Positions 44,182 through 57,050 of a DNA stretch of 64,000 bases are shown one piece after another. How positions within the stretch are numbered: the stretch's first letter is position 1; each line of letters opens with the position of its first letter. Both the position numbers and the translations under genes were made by a program. The DNA lies in assembly GCA_021234155.1 (NCBI GenBank), contig JAJEKV010000075.1:3939720-4003719 (forward strand). The letters run 5' to 3'. The DNA is from Isoetes taiwanensis. Taxonomy: Eukaryota > Streptophyta > Lycopodiopsida > Isoetales > Isoetaceae. The notes beneath the pieces were generated by a model. It was not told the DNA's origin. It made no database searches and saw only the letters and a list, made by a program, of their open reading frames with translations.

Positions 44182-44930
44182 AGGGGCTTGGACAAACGTA
44201 AGGCATAAAAATCGCTCCCAAAACCCACGAATGGAAAAGTCGAAACAGATGCCGCTCGCTAACCTGTACCTGCACATCACCAACAAAACAACAAGACAAA
44301 CCAAACCTCCCATAGTGGAGGGGCTGATTACGCGCGTGCCACGCGATAAAAATACAATAACAAAGAAGGGGGAGGGTGGGTTCAAAGAGAATAAGGTACC
44401 GGCGAGAGAGAAGAAGGGAAGCGCCGATGAGAAGTCGGGCAGCGTAAACGCCGCCTAAAATAGCGAACTCCCAACTGAACGGGCATGCGCCGCCCGCATG
44501 CATGCAAAACATGCATGCTCGTCCCATTCTAGAATGGCGATCCGATGTCTCGGATCGATGGGATTCTAGAATGGGACTCGCATGAAACCAACAAACCGCC
44601 CGAATACCAAAGGACTTCCTTAACAAACTAGGATCGAGGACGAAGGTCACAGGATGAAGGCTAAAGGCCGAGAACGGATCGCATGAAAGAAATGCCAAAT
44701 TGGCCAAACCAGGCAGGAAGAAGCCCCTCCCCTGCCTGGAAACAATTCAAAGAGAATAAGGTACTGCTGAGAGAGAAGAGGAAGCGCCGATGAGAAGTCG
44801 AAGCAGAAACGCGCCTAAAATAGCGAACTCCCAACCAGAACGGGTATGCGCCGCCCGCATGCATGCAAAACATGCATGCTCGTCCCATTCTAGAATGGCG
44901 ATCCGATGTCTCGGATCGATGGGATTCTTT
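44182..44930 (-). repeat. Repeat unit upstream of hairpin copy 1, partly duplicated
   Basis: AGCGCCGATGAGAAGTCG, CCTAAAATAGCGAACTCCCA and CATGCTCGTCCCATTCTAGA with ATGGCGATCCGATG occur at about 44,420-44,570 and again at 44,785-44,930. They resemble the single unit at 57,590-57,720. Perfect or near-perfect palindromes stand out: GCATGCATG/CATGCATGC around AAAA, CCATTCTAGAATGG, and CGATCCGA/TCGGATCG around TGTC. On the minus strand CTATTTTAGG sits where the 57.6-kb copy has CTATATAAGG. Confidence 0.7.
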
Positions 44931-45029
44931 TTCTCACCTGGTTACCTTTCAATTGTAACTATTTGATTATGCTTCTTTTCTAAATTTCAGTTTTGTTGTA
45001 GGATACGCCAGTGGATAAATAAGTCTTGA

Positions 45030-47136
45030 AACTAAAGTCCACCAAAAAAATGAAGTTGGAAAGATCATATACTTAAAACAGCACTGCAAATATCAATTTT
45101 TTCATGGTTCCAAGTTTCCATACCAACTTCATGACGAGGACAATGGTCGGTGTTATGTCTTCAAAATGTCCACAACAGGAGCTGGTTCTGGAGTGGAGCT
45201 CGTCAACGAGAATCGTCCGGGGAGGAGACTTAGAAGACTTTTGGGTCCATTTTGACCACGTAAAAACGACCTTTGTTGGGTGGACTACTTTAGCATGCCA
45301 TGTGTACGACCCTAGGTATATTTGTTTTCTTTCCACTTTTCAATGGCCATTTTAAAATATTAAAGCAATCTTTGGAAATGTTCAGTATGCGTTGTCTTCT
45401 TACAATAGCAACATGTGATATGAAAACCGGAGGACACGGAAGCTCGGATAAAGTTCGGAATAAGCTAAAATGCAGTCATGGTACTAAAGAACTCAACACC
45501 GCCAGTTCAAAGGGATTCATGGCGCATTTAAGCTCAAGCTAATTGAATGCCATTCGAAATGTGTTCAATGATGGCCAGCCCATGGAAGGAAAGGAACGTG
45601 GTTGTAAATTCCATTGGGAACAGTGTCTTCAAAGACACACAAATAAGTACATATCATAAGAACATAGACAAGAGCATTTGAATTTGTGCAGGGCCTGGAG
45701 ATCCGCACCCACTGCGGAAGATGCTGAAGTTGCTTTTCAGAATATTGTCAATTGGTGGCCTGGAAAAACTACCCCTTCAGACATAAGTTCCTTAGGTTCA
45801 TGGCTAGCATGGTGGCATCAAAGAGTGAGCAGATGGGGCAACTTTATGGAGGATGGAGTGAATCTAGCAACTGCAGCTCAAATCCCTAACACCAATCTAT
45901 CTGAATCTGTGCATGCTAGTTGGTTGGCATCAAGAGGGTATGTGAATAAATTATCCTTGTACGATCCTTGTATCTGACAGAAGCTGTGCTGCAAAGTGCA
46001 AAGTGCAAAGCCCATAGAGAACATAATTTTGTTGGAATAGGTCCAGGTATGGATACCTTGATGCGCAGAATGGGCACTTCAATGACTAGTAATGTTACCT
46101 GTCCGCCACGCTTGTGTCAACAAATGAACTTCGGCAGCTTTTACATAGTGGAATACTGACCCGCTCATGCCGGTTCAGGAGGAAATAATCAGACTATTCT
46201 AAAAAGGACCAGAGATAGCACAGAATATAGCAAGGATGTAGGTTCTGGTAGTCATCGTCCCGACAAGAGGGCCCATACTCGCTCTAGAGTTAGGGTAGAT
46301 GCTTCAGCAAAACGGAATATAATTTTTGATGATGCTACATATCTTGTACAGGAGTATGATATGCCGCCAGAGGATTGGGCTATCAGAAGAACAGAGCCTG
46401 GTAGTAAAATAAGATGTCAAGGTAGAATCAAGTCCAATGGTCGAAGATGCAATTCTGAAATTAATAGGGTAGTACAGAATCCACTATTGTACCAATGGTT
46501 CACTGGGCAAAGGAAAGCAAATGGTAGAGAGGTCACACAAAGGTTTTGGTTTTGTCCTCAAAATGTGCAGCATACCTACTATCCATTCTAGGGCATCATA
46601 GCCACACCTACTGGCCCAAATAGATTGGCACGTGGCAAAGGGTGTGAATATCACTAGTGCAGAGTTGGAAACATTGGAGAAAGGAAACTTTTCTATTAGA
46701 GGGATTAATCCAAGGAGCTCAATTCCCAATGTGACTAGTGTGAATTCTCCTACTGTTAACAGCTCTTCCCACTTCATGGAACATTTTGGGAAGCGCATGA
46801 ACAGACGAGGGAAGCTTTGTGTAGAAGCTGAAACAAAGCTTAATTAATCAAGCTTTACAACTAGAGTGTGATATTGAGTCCATAAAGGTCAATATCCACC
46901 ACACGGATGTTGAGTACCAGGTGCGTCGACCAGATGAGACTTATACAGTAAGGGTCTGCAAGCATCCCACATGCACATGCCCGGATTTCATGGTCAGAGA
47001 GCAGAAAAGGGTATATATTCCATGCAAACATCTGATGTACGTATTTGCGAAAGTCCTCAACCATGACCCTAGGTTTTTTTTGGACATCATTCAGCCTGTA
47101 TTGACAGAGGATGTTCTACATAGGCTCCTTCCTTGA
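45030..47136 (+). pseudogene. MULE-type transposase relic with SWIM zinc finger
   Basis: Fragments in order are: FVGWTTLACHVYDPRY (near 45,270) from the DDE core region; GKERGCKFHWEQCLQRHTNK (near 45,590), a typical MULE segment; WPGKTTPSDISSLGSWLAWW and NTNLSESVHASWLASRGYV (45,678-45,977); KIRCQGRIKSNGRRCNSE (46,361-46,591); and a SWIM finger with CTCPDF...CKH (46,921-47,136, RVYIPCKHLMYVFAKVL). MULE transposases cut and move DNA flanked by long inverted repeats, and FAR1/FHY3 factors derive from them. Stops and frameshifts separate the pieces. I found no terminal repeats. Confidence 0.75.
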
Positions 47137-47394
47137 GGAAGAACGACAGTTTTTTGTACGCATCGTACAGATTTCATTCTGGCATATGTTCCTTCTGATA
47201 CATGTTACCAAAAAAATGGCAACTAAAACAATATGGCATAACAAAATATTCTAAGGAATATTCTCTTGTAAAACCCTCCAAGCCATCCACAAAAAAACCC
47301 TCCAAATAAAATTCCCCTACATAAGTTATTGTACTTCCACAGTACCTTATACCCATTGGAACCTCCACGTCCCCATTCTTTTAATTCCTGCAAA

Positions 47395-47560
47395 ACTCTA
47401 GAAACAGTTATGGATATCCACGTACTTCCACAGTACGATATATCCTTTGTACCTCCATGGTACGTTATTATCTTTCGTACTTCTACAGTACTACTTAATT
47501 GTATCGCCACCACGATACAGTGTATCTCCAAGATACAGATGTAACTTTGTCAAGCCAATT
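47395..47560. repeat. Dispersed repeat, also at 59,830-59,990
   Basis: TATGGATATC, GTAC..ATATATCC.TTGTAC, CATGGTAC and AATACAGTGTATC.CCAAGATA are shared in order with the second copy. Several small GTAC-centred palindromes are included. Similar CAAGCC(A/G)..TGTGTTGCAAT units continue to about 47,720. Confidence 0.7.
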
Positions 47561-47939
47561 GTGTTGCAATCACAATTACTAATCTTCCAAGAAGTTACAT
47601 CTTATGCTCTCTTGTTCAAGCCGATTGTGCTGCAGACACAACCACTAATCTACCAAGAGGCATTCCCTATCTAGTATACCATGTTCAAGCCGGCTACGTT
47701 GCAATCGTAGTCACTAATCTACCATGGATATACACAGCAAAAGTATCTATTCTTTATTTCAAATAAAGAAATTCAACTTAGGAACTTTACCCATAAGCCT
47801 GTCCCATAGAAAACAATTTGAGATTCCACATCCAAATTTTTGCGCCCATATCCTTGACAGCTTGTACGTAAAGTTTCCTCCCCAATGCTTAACACTATGC
47901 AAACCTGCAAATAAGGTCAAGCGTTAATATAATTGACTT

Positions 47940-48437
47940 CCCAAGCCAAATATTTATACCACAGCCAACCGGCCTCCCAGATCACCACGATCTGACTCTG
48001 CAATCCCAAGCAAGAGGCTTTTATTTATTCCATAATCCCCAAAGGATTATAGAAATTTCCCCAATAATCCGAACTCGTTCGCAACAAGTTGGTCCATATA
48101 CTTCGAGCATTCCCCACGGAAGCACCAAATTTAATCTGCTACTGATGCCCCAGCCTCATTTGTAGCAGTAGTCACCAAATCCAATGTATCGGAATAATAT
48201 GCTTATTCATCAGACACAAGATCTTTGTCCCAGACTTTCACAAATCCTTCGGCTCTAGAATTCCACTTTGGACGCCACACTCCAAGATTCACCTGTTTAC
48301 CCATATACTTCGCCCTTAACACTTCTTTGACGAAGTTAAACCCATCTATACTTGCAGCACAAGCTTGCAAGGTTCTTGGTATTTCGCAGCCTTGATGTTC
48401 CCATAGCCCATAGATTCCCAGAAGAATCGCAACTTCG
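47940..48437 (-). other. Internal sequence after a retroelement primer site
   Basis: Immediately downstream (minus strand) of the primer-binding site, a frame reads EVAILLGIYGLWEHQG and then KYMGKQVNLGVWRPKWNSRA and EGFVKVWDKDLVSDE before a stop. I do not recognise it. It could be the start of gag or captured sequence. Confidence 0.3.
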
Positions 48438-49083
48438 CTCTGATACCACGATGCAATTTATTGCTTATGGGAAGCTAAACAACTGAACAATAGCATCTCA
48501 TTTGAAGAACAAGATCCAAGAGCATCATATATATATCAGATAAATACATTGACGTTTAACCACCCGGTCCACAGGGTTATGGCAATCAATGAGCAACTGG
48601 CTTGGCAAACAATCTCTAGCTACTCCACGTAGCTCTTGAGCAAACTGATAATCCACTTACCAGATAAGAAGGAACATCTTCAGGACAAAAACATAATGGC
48701 CGCTGACAAGAGGATCTCATCAGACAAATCATGGATCTCCTGGCTATCGAATGGGTCAGCCTTCATCTAAGCTGATTGACCGCTCCTCTTCCACAGAAAG
48801 GATGCAGATCTATTATGCTTTGCTGGGAAGCAGGAATCGGACACCAAATAGATAATCGGCTACTCCTGCATCCTTCCAGATTTTCTGTATCTTCTTCTCA
48901 ATCTTCTACAGGCTTGTAGATCTGTTGCCGTAATCAATCCGCTGAGCAATTCTGTGTTCCGGATGCCGGAATGATCACCCATCGTCCTTCTTTGTATCTA
49001 AGTTCCACTGTTCATCGCCTAAAAGACACTATTCATGTCCACCCATCTGTTTCCTGTCGCCCATCTGTCCCTTCCCTGTTACA
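48438..49083 (-). mobile_element. LTR with tRNA-iMet primer-binding site
   Basis: On the minus strand the LTR starts TGTAACAGGGAAGGGACAGA (near 49,083) and ends ...AAATTGCA near 48,456. After TCG comes TGGTATCAGAGC, the standard plant retrotransposon primer site matching the 3' end of initiator methionine tRNA. The LTR is about 630 bp. No coding region of the element is recognisable beyond the short frame that follows. Confidence 0.75.
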
Positions 49084-49459
49084 GGTCGGTGCCTTATATA
49101 ATATCCTTGGCTTTGAGAAAAAGGTAAGCTCCCGTAATATCCATTCACCCTTTTATTTCATATAAAGGTCTATCGTTTTATAAGGTTACCTTATAAATGA
49201 AATCTTAGCCCTTTTATCCATAAATAGTCATGCCCCTTTTTGTTATCCCCACGACCCATCTTTGGGTTGCATCCTTAGCCCCAATAAAGTCAATGGTCCT
49301 TTATTGTTCAATAGTTCATAACTATGCCCATGTCTCATAATAATGTTCCTTGCCCATATAACACTAGGAACAATTAGAGATGTTTGCACAACTTTGCCAT
49401 ACTTTTGCCATGCCCCCATAACCCTGGCGCCGTGGACCACTCCCCCGTGCTTGACCCTG

Positions 49460-49705
49460 TATCACTTTCGGGAGTTCATGGACATTTTTGTTATCATCTA
49501 TTTGGATGATATTTTTATTTATTCTAAGACTCTCAAAGAACATGAGAGGCATATTCGACAGGTCCTTCAAAAGCTTCGTGAGCATGGGTTATATGCCAAA
49601 CTTGAAAAGTGTCAGTTCAAGAAGGATATTATAGAGTTTCTTGGCTATCATATCGCTCCACATAGAGTCTCTATGGATCCAGAAAAGGTCAGAACTGTTT
49701 TGGAG
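49460..49705 (+). pseudogene. Ty3/gypsy reverse transcriptase fragment
   Basis: The frame reads DIFVIIYLDDIFIYSKTLKE with the YLDD catalytic box, and then HGLYAKLEKCQFKKDIIEFL and LGYHI. It ends MDPEKVRTVLE and is followed by a stop. It belongs to a different lineage from R2 (FFDD). Flanks carry no further RT. Confidence 0.85.
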
Positions 49706-49899
49706 TGAGGCAGTGTGCACTAATATGAATGAACACAATTGTTTTATGCCTCTTCGTGAGCAAATGTGATAACATGTACCGGTGCGGGCCATGGGCAAGT
49801 GTGGGATTAATCTAGCTTTTTATAGTATGCATGAACCTTACCAAACCGTACCAAGGAAGCATGTATCGAGATATTGCTTTAGGTTATTATGATCTTTAT

Positions 49900-52214
49900 T
49901 CTGCACCTATACACATTCTTGCTCTTGGACATTCCATCTGGAGAACCAATCTGCACGTTTCACCTTCCAACAGGCTTTAATACAGTGTATGGAGGCCACA
50001 TTTAGAAGTCGAATGTCTCCCATGTCCACCACCTCCCATGTCCAAAGTAGTACGTTGGAGGGGCAAGAATCTTGTTTCTTAGAGAATAATTGGGTACGAA
50101 ACCCTGAACTCGACTCTAAGAGCCCAAGTTAGAAATCCTCCCAAGTGCAAAGGGATATCACTAGGCCCCATACCCTGAAGAAGTATACTTCATAGGACCA
50201 ATCATAGAGCTCTACATGGATATCACTGGCCCCCATGTTTCTACTCTTCATACCTCTAGATCAGGAAAAGATCCAGTATTCATCTAAGAAAAAGGCACCT
50301 TAGAGTTAACAGTCTTTCAATCATTAGGGTGCTTGTGTTGATCTGAACCTCATGTGTGATCTTAGTTGGAAAATAGTAGATAAACTTAAGGATGCATTTA
50401 AAATCATTGCAAATTCAATATTTTTTGTGACCAGACTGGGACTAAATAATATATGATAAAGAAGGCAATTATATATAAACACCCCAAGATAGATAAACAA
50501 AAATAGTCAGTCAATGGATATTATGCCATTTTTTGTCGATTAAGAAAACTTTAAACCTTATAAGGAAAATAATGGAAGTTAAATTTACACAGCAAATACA
50601 GTCCGTTAAATTCATTATCTAGGCAGACGCGTTTTATGTTGAAAAATAGTAGGAACTTATTACAAACATACCTTGGTGTAAATAATCAAAACAATTGCAC
50701 TTCTTGTTGTATGTCCCAGATACATGTAAAAAGGTCAAGGAATTGTCAAAGCCTTATACAAAAAAGTGCTAGGAAGTGATTTGCCACTGAGAAGACCAAA
50801 GTCAGGATGATGCTTTTCCAAGATGGCAAAACAATAACATGTTACAAAAAAGCATCGTGTGGATGTCCATGATCACATTTACGTCCTAGTAGATATATAT
50901 CACCAATTATATAGGTCTAATTATGGATATATCTAATGCAGAACTAAATTAGACTTACTTATAGAGAAGGCTAAGATCTTTAAAGCTAAAAAATGATTAA
51001 CTTGCACAGCCACATCAAAAAAAGAAGAACCTATTGTGATTTGAAAACTATTCAAATTGGAGTCTCCATTTGAGTTGAAAGATGCATCCATTTCCTATTA
51101 TATCTGCGAAGCAAAGCCACTGATTTAGGCCAATAGCTTTCTTATCACGACCAACTGCTTACCCTAGACCTTACCTTACCAATCGCTCCAGAAAGTAGAA
51201 GTGTGGACATGGAACGATAAGGCAAATGTTGCCGTTTAGAAAAATATTATTTAGGCCCCAAACCTCTTCAATAGGACAAGTTGTTTCATGTATATGTTGA
51301 TGTTCGAGCATTTGCTACTGTGCAGTATTGGTTATGAGCTTTCAAACAATCAAGACAAACCAATCTGGTTTGCTAGTATGAAGTTCAATTCTCAAAACAA
51401 CATTATTCTGCCATGAAGCATGGAAGTCTTATAACTCATTTTCTACATGCAGAGGTTCAGATAGTATATTTTGGATAGCAAAAGCAAGTTTTCCATAGAA
51501 CATCAAGCTCTCCCATTTGATCAAAAGTCCAGCCCCACAAGCTTACTTTTGGGATGGGTGCTTCTTCTTAGGGAATTCGTCTCTTTGATATCATCCATAA
51601 CTTGGTAAATCATACATTGTCCCTTACTATCTCTTGAAGTACTCAAAAGACATGTTTACTTTCCCAGATGCTCTTGCTCACAGTGTATTGGTATGAGGAT
51701 TATTACCAGTTCCTTCTCAAAATCCAACTTCCACCCCCCGATCTTCATAGTCCCCAATTAAGAAGCACATCAAAGAGGAACAATATGTTCCGGTGTTCAA
51801 GTTTATACTATGGTTGGTAGATACTTATACAAGCATTGCAAGGCCAATATTATTCGAAGATATGTTCTCCCTCATGAGATACATTCCACATGCATGCTAA
51901 TGCACTTATTTTCTTGGTTGAGAGACGAGGCCATCTGCTGTTGAGGAAGATACATTCTATTTTGGAACAAGCACATGAAGGTCCTAGTCGAAGGCATTTT
52001 GGTAGATCGGCCTTTTAAAGTTTACATTACAATCATAAAGAAGGCCAGAGAAGAAAGATATCCCAAACTGGAAAAACATGCTATTGCACTTATTTTCTTG
52101 GGTGAGAGACGAGGCCATCTGCTGCTTAAAAGTTCACAACTTAGTGTTCACAAAGCAGTGCTCAGTTTTAACCTAAAGCAAACTTCATTTCAATGCATAC
52201 TATGCAAAGAGTGA
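49900..52214 (+). pseudogene. Scattered retroelement relics (RT and RNase H)
   Basis: Small recognisable pieces are FHLENQSARFTFQQALIQCM (near 49,940, RT-like), LLREFVSFDIIHNLGK and FPDALAH (about 51,565-51,690, end of RNase H), and REERYPKLEKHAIALIFLGE (near 52,040, Ty3-type RNase H). Everything else between is AT-rich without usable frames. More than one element may be mixed. Confidence 0.5.
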
Positions 52215-52345
52215 AATTCTAGTTTTTTCTTTTTTATTACAACACACGACTAGTCATTCCAATCAATGGTGTCTAAGGGGTTTCGAACTTAGGTGGAATA
52301 CACCCCAATCGAAAAGGCTAACTATTAGGCCACCACCATGACAAA
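52215..52345 (-). mobile_element. tRNA-derived SINE
   Basis: On the minus strand an A-box-like GTGGCCTAATAGTTAGCC (about 52,340-52,323) and a B-box-like AAGTTCGAAACCC (about 52,290-52,278) lie about 35 bp apart, followed by an A-rich tail (GTAATAAAAAAGAAAAAAC). This is the classic layout of a plant SINE. It is not a functional tRNA. Confidence 0.7.
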
Positions 52346-52349
52346 CAAT

Positions 52350-53560
52350 ATTTGGCTCTTATTTCCATTGTGTATTCATATTTGAATGAAAGACTTAAGT
52401 TTGAGGGAGAGGTACTAATGTCTCTTAATCTTGATAACAATCTGTCAAACTTGTGTGCATGACCAAGTCTTACCAGAGAAGGTAACTAATAGACAGGAAG
52501 GTTCAAAGAGGAATGTCGTCAAGTATTCTAGCAAGGTATTTTCTTTGCGGGGCCGGGGGGAGGGGGTGGTATTTTATTACGATTTTTGGACGAACAAGTT
52601 AGGTTGATTATAAAAGAATGCCACAACAGTATGTGGCCATTTTTATGCAAATGCCATTGCTAAGAAACTGTTACGAGCAAACTACTTTTGTCCTATTCTT
52701 CTCTTCAAATCAAATGCATGTAAAAATTAAATTGCTAAGAAACTGTATGACATACGTAAAATCAAATTTTTTGTTAAAAGCCAAGCCCAATTAAATACAT
52801 GGCATGTTTAGGCAGATGTTCAGCCCAGAAAATGATTATGCCAAAATCGATATCACACGATTTTTTTTTTAAACCTTCCACGTCATCTGCCATGCAAGAA
52901 GCAATAACCACAGCAGTGGCGATTTTTTATCAAAGCTGCCTTCATCAATCATAATCCTTCTGATTTCTTCTGTTCTTCATAGAAATTAAATCAGCTCATA
53001 CTAAAATCTTGATCGAAACAGTTTTTCGCTCATGTATAACCCAAAAGCCCTAATTCCAATTACTCCAAATTTGAAGGAAATCGCAGTTCCAGGATTTTAA
53101 AACTCATCGCAATTACATGTTTAAAAAATTCAAATTCAATCTACTTCGAATACCATCTAGGTCGAAATTGATTTATGCTCATATAGAAGCCAAAAACTCA
53201 TCGCGATTACATGTTTAAAAAATTCAAATTCAATCTACTTCGAATACCATCTGATTTATGCTCATATAGAAGCCAAAAGCCCCATCACCGTTAACCCAAA
53301 TTTGATCAAAATCAGAGTTTCAGAGTTTAAAAAACATGTTGACGATTTTGATTCATTCAAAAATTTCGATCCATCATTTTGAAAGCTTTTGGTAGGCAAT
53401 ATCACCTGTCCAAAAATCTCAAGGTGCCAAAGCGCTACTATATCATTGGCATTGTAAGTGTGATAGGGTTAGTGCCTAAACAATCACCATGGCATAAAAT
53501 CATTGCTATTATTTATGATTTTCTTAGTTTAGACCTTAGTGTGATTTCGCCATTAGTTTT
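52350..53560. other. AT-rich stretch with a 60-bp direct repeat
   Basis: No supported gene. CAAATTCAATCTACTTCGAA with TACCATCT, preceded by ACTCATCGC(A/G)ATTACATG, occurs at 53,100-53,162 and 53,188-53,252. A short G-run lies near 52,552-52,568. Confidence 0.6.
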
Positions 53561-53564
53561 TATA

Positions 53565-54440
53565 TGATTTAAAAAAGGGAAATTTCTAAAATTGCCCCTA
53601 TATTTCCTAGAAATTATGAATATACCCTTGTATTTATTTTAATTGTTAAAATGCCCTTACGTCACATACAACTAAATACGAAAACAGGATTTTCCACATC
53701 GTTCTTTGTCTTCGGATCTGCGAAGCAGGGGCGTGAATGATTCAATGCAGATCTACTTGTTGCTCTCACAAGCATCATTACCATCTTGCCAAGATAAGGA
53801 TGATGCAACAATTATTCAGTTCGCATCTTTTAAACATTCAGTTTGATTTGCTGTAGTCCCTTCCGAAGCCCTTTGCAGCCAATGTTTCTGTAAGAAATGG
53901 AGGCATTGTGAATGTTGTTATCCCTGGTTGCAAGCAGAAACAGATTGTATGGGGACGTTATTCAAATAATCAAGCTAGTTTTGATGCGGGATGGAGTGAT
54001 TTCTGTTTGTTGCATCGTATAAAAGAGGAACTGAATAAGTGCAACAATATTAAGTGATAAATCCATTACCATCTTGCAAAATAAGGATGATGAAATTATT
54101 GAGACAGAACGTTTCCTTATTCCACTTTTCGTTTTCACATGCAGCATCATACCCAAATCACCGAAATGCTAAAGCCACAGAAAAATATTCACCGAAAAAA
54201 GGCAACAAATCCTCATCTTCATGGGCAAGGCATTTTATGATGAGATCCTTCTCAATGGGACTGATATAGCAAGAATTCGTGGCCTGATTTGAAAGAGCAT
54301 TCCATGTACGACTGAATTGAGAGGGGTCGCAGGCACAAAACAACAGAACAGGGGCATTTTGATAATTTATTAAAATAAAGGGACATTTTAACAATTTCAC
54401 CAAAATACAAGGGCATTTTTATAATTTGCCCTTTAAAAAA
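53565..54440. mobile_element. Inverted-repeat element, about 870 bp
   Basis: The left end (AAAGGGAAATTTCTAAAATT, then GCCCCTATATTT, 53,575-53,610, continuing AATTGTTAAAATGCCC near 53,650) is the imperfect reverse complement of the right end (54,435-54,345: AAAGGGCAAATTATAAAAAT, GCCCTTGTATTTTGG, AATTGTTAAAATG). The interior has no clear transposase, so it would be a non-autonomous element. Confidence 0.6.
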
Positions 54441-54444
54441 AGAC

Positions 54445-55330
54445 ATGACTTGGTAGTGATTTCAACATAAAGTCCTTTTTAATGCAATGACACTTTTTAT
54501 TATATGAAATTTTACTTTCAACTAATTGCATACTATGAAACTCTTGAGATATTCGTTGGGTTTAACTGTTGCCTGATTCCTTATGATCCTGAATTCAATA
54601 AAAAATAACAAATATTTACATAATTCAGTTTCCACTCAGGGTTCTATAATTATGAATATAAGAAACACAATTAGAGGTTAGATCAAAATATGACTGTGTA
54701 AACATTCAATATCCCTACAAAATACTATTCTTTCAGAACTGTTACACGTGCTCTAATATTTTGTCAAAGTACTTTTGCTGATAGAATTCTTTCTATACAA
54801 ACACGCCAAAAACAATTGCCCACAAGGTACAATTGTATTTACAACGAAAGACATCTCCTCCTGCTCCGTCCATTTGACCTTCCAAAAGTAATAAAAAATA
54901 GATTGCGTAAAGTCCTGATCTGTTGGGTTGGATATACCTTTATTTTCATCACATGGGTCGTACATAATTTCGTTTGCCTCCTGACAAACATTTAACACTT
55001 CCAGCCTTCAAAACGTGTGGAAGACAATTCTGATTTCCGTCGATAGGACTGAGCCAGAGGTCCAGATATTTCACAATCTTGTTTCTTGATGCCAATGAAC
55101 ATGCACTAAAAATCACTTGCTAACAACAAAAATCATCAGCACTGCATTTGCATACAGGAAACAACACAGCTAAAAAAAGAATGTAAAATAAAATTGATTT
55201 CAGCTTTCTTTCAATGATGGCATGCAAAGAATTTACAAGGCTTCTTTGTTTCCTATCCTCAAATATACAAGCATGATTACACCTGGAGAATAATCATGGA
55301 AATGCTTTCATGCATCCTCATCATCCTCAC
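54445..55330. other. Intergenic region 3' of NC2-alpha
   Basis: I see no gene. A short minus-strand frame (54,998-54,753) has no family signature. The 3' untranslated region of NC2-alpha should lie in the right part. Confidence 0.5.
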
Positions 55331-55346
55331 AACAATGAAAATGCAA

Positions 55347-56689
55347 TCACGCATCCTCGTCATCCTCGCAATCATAGTCATCTTCATCTTGAACATGTCT
55401 TTCTGGATTAAGATGCAATTGCACTGCCCCTATATCTACATGGTCCCCGCCTTCATGGGACCAATCTAAAGGTTGTGACTCTTCTTTAGCCTCCACTTGT
55501 GGGGCTGCTACATCACCATTTTCATCTAAGTCCATGTTAAGGTCAAAATCTCTTGGCTGAGGCCTAGTTAATTCTTTAGTCTCTAATTCCTCTGCTTGTT
55601 GCTTTGGACTACCATTTCCTAGATTGGAGTCGAATCTGTCATTTCTATCAGAGCCAAAATCTAAGTCTGCATCTTCATACTTATCTTCAGTAAGTTCTGC
55701 TCTACGACTTCTACCGCCTCTACCTCTACCTCTTCCTCTGCCCCTGCCAGATGGGTGTGATATTGTTTCCTGCAAGCACAGAATATAAAAGTTAAGCTTA
55801 AATAGATAATAAAGTAAACAAAAGATGTGCACAGACAGACAAATACACGTACTGCTTTCGGACGTTTTACATCTTCATCAGAATCATTATCACCATCAGA
55901 GACTTTTCTGTTGCAACAACATCAAAAATATTTCACTTGTTAGACCATTCTATATATTAACCCAGCAAAGATACATGCTGTATTTGACTTTCCAATACCT
56001 TCTTCTGCCTCCATTTCGTTCTTCATCTCCAGTTTCTGCTCCAATATCAGGAACCTTTGAGACTATTTCTTGTAAGAAATCGAAAACGCTATTTGTCTGT
56101 ACACACTGTTTCCTGAGAAAAGAAATATGCAAGACATAATAAACTAAGTACAAAGGTCCAACATCCACTAAAGATGATTTTTGCACCATACTTACAGGTG
56201 CAAGGCGCTCAAAGTCTTTGCCCCTCTCCTCAGCGTTATTTCGTATGTCTTATCACAAAGGTCCTGAAGAAACAACTCCAGAGCTTTGGCTGCAAACATT
56301 AAGGTATTAATTTTTTTACTTAACCATTAAAAAGTTCAGCTGCTAACCTAACAACTGGAAAGCTGCTTTGCTTACATATTAATATAGGTGTTGCTAATGC
56401 TATTTTTCCCACCTCCTCGTCGGCTTGCATGATCTTCTTTATGCGAGCCTGTAGTTTTTCAACACTCAGTTCAAGATCTTTCAATTCTAAACTATGATCT
56501 GAACGCAAATACAAATAAATCAACATGCATGACTCAATCTTTAAGCAGATAACAACACAGCCTACCAGAAAAAATATTCGATGACAAAAAAAATCAAAAT
56601 AAGGGCAAGAAACATCAAGTTTTTCCGAAAAAACAAACAAAGAAAAGAAATCTTACAGCGGGAAAACGCGTATCCAATTTTTTCCTCAT
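55347..56689 (-). CDS. NC2A: NC2-alpha / DRAP1 (NF-YC11-type) transcription corepressor, six exons
   Basis: NC2-alpha pairs with NC2-beta (Dr1) through a histone fold and binds TBP on promoter DNA, blocking TFIIA and TFIIB. Exons by splice signals are 56,689-56,657 (MRKKLDTRFPA), 56,448-56,376 (ARIKKIMQADEEVGKIAL...), 56,289-56,196 (KALELFLQDLC...), 56,112-55,999 (VQTNSVFDFLQEIVSKVPD), 55,907-55,853 (VSDGDNDSDEDVKRPK) and 55,769-55,347. All introns have GT donors and AG acceptors and phases agree. The total is 759 nt, encoding 252 residues. The last exon carries a Gly-Arg repeat, a DFDLNMDLDENG motif as in plant NC2-alpha, and an acidic tail (DEDDYDCEDDEDA). Length and order match the plant family. 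It appears intact and is the clearest host gene in the window. Confidence 0.93.
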
Positions 56690-57050
56690 ATTTTAGTCGC
56701 CGGAACAGCCAGGTAGAAAGATTTGTTTCAAAAACTTCAAGCGGCAAGGCGGAGGGCAACAGAGTTTCAAAAAGACTCACAAAAACGGCAAAAATCGGTG
56801 AATCCAAGCTCCTAAAAGCTCACCCAACAAAAAGGCAGCCCCAAAAAGCTCCAAAACGCCATAGCCGCGCGCGCCATAGCCCGAGCCTCCGCCCCTCTCC
56901 TTCCATACACCAAAGGGACGACCAGCCTTTCGACGCCATCCAATAGGATAATGACACGTCAGCTAAGAGCTTTAACAGTGCTTTCCAGGAACTAGTTATC
57001 AACGGCAATATGTGAGGCCACGTTTATTAGTGGCGCAATATCAGCGGTTG
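56690..57050 (-). promoter_or_regulatory. 5' untranslated region and promoter of NC2-alpha
   Basis: This lies directly upstream of the start codon and is more GC-rich than its surroundings (GCGCGCGCC near 56,870). I see no convincing TATA box, so a TATA-less promoter is possible. Confidence 0.4.

Noticed and set aside
52215-52345. Functional tRNA gene
   Set aside because: A and B boxes are present but the acceptor and anticodon stems do not form, and an A-rich tail follows, as in a SINE.
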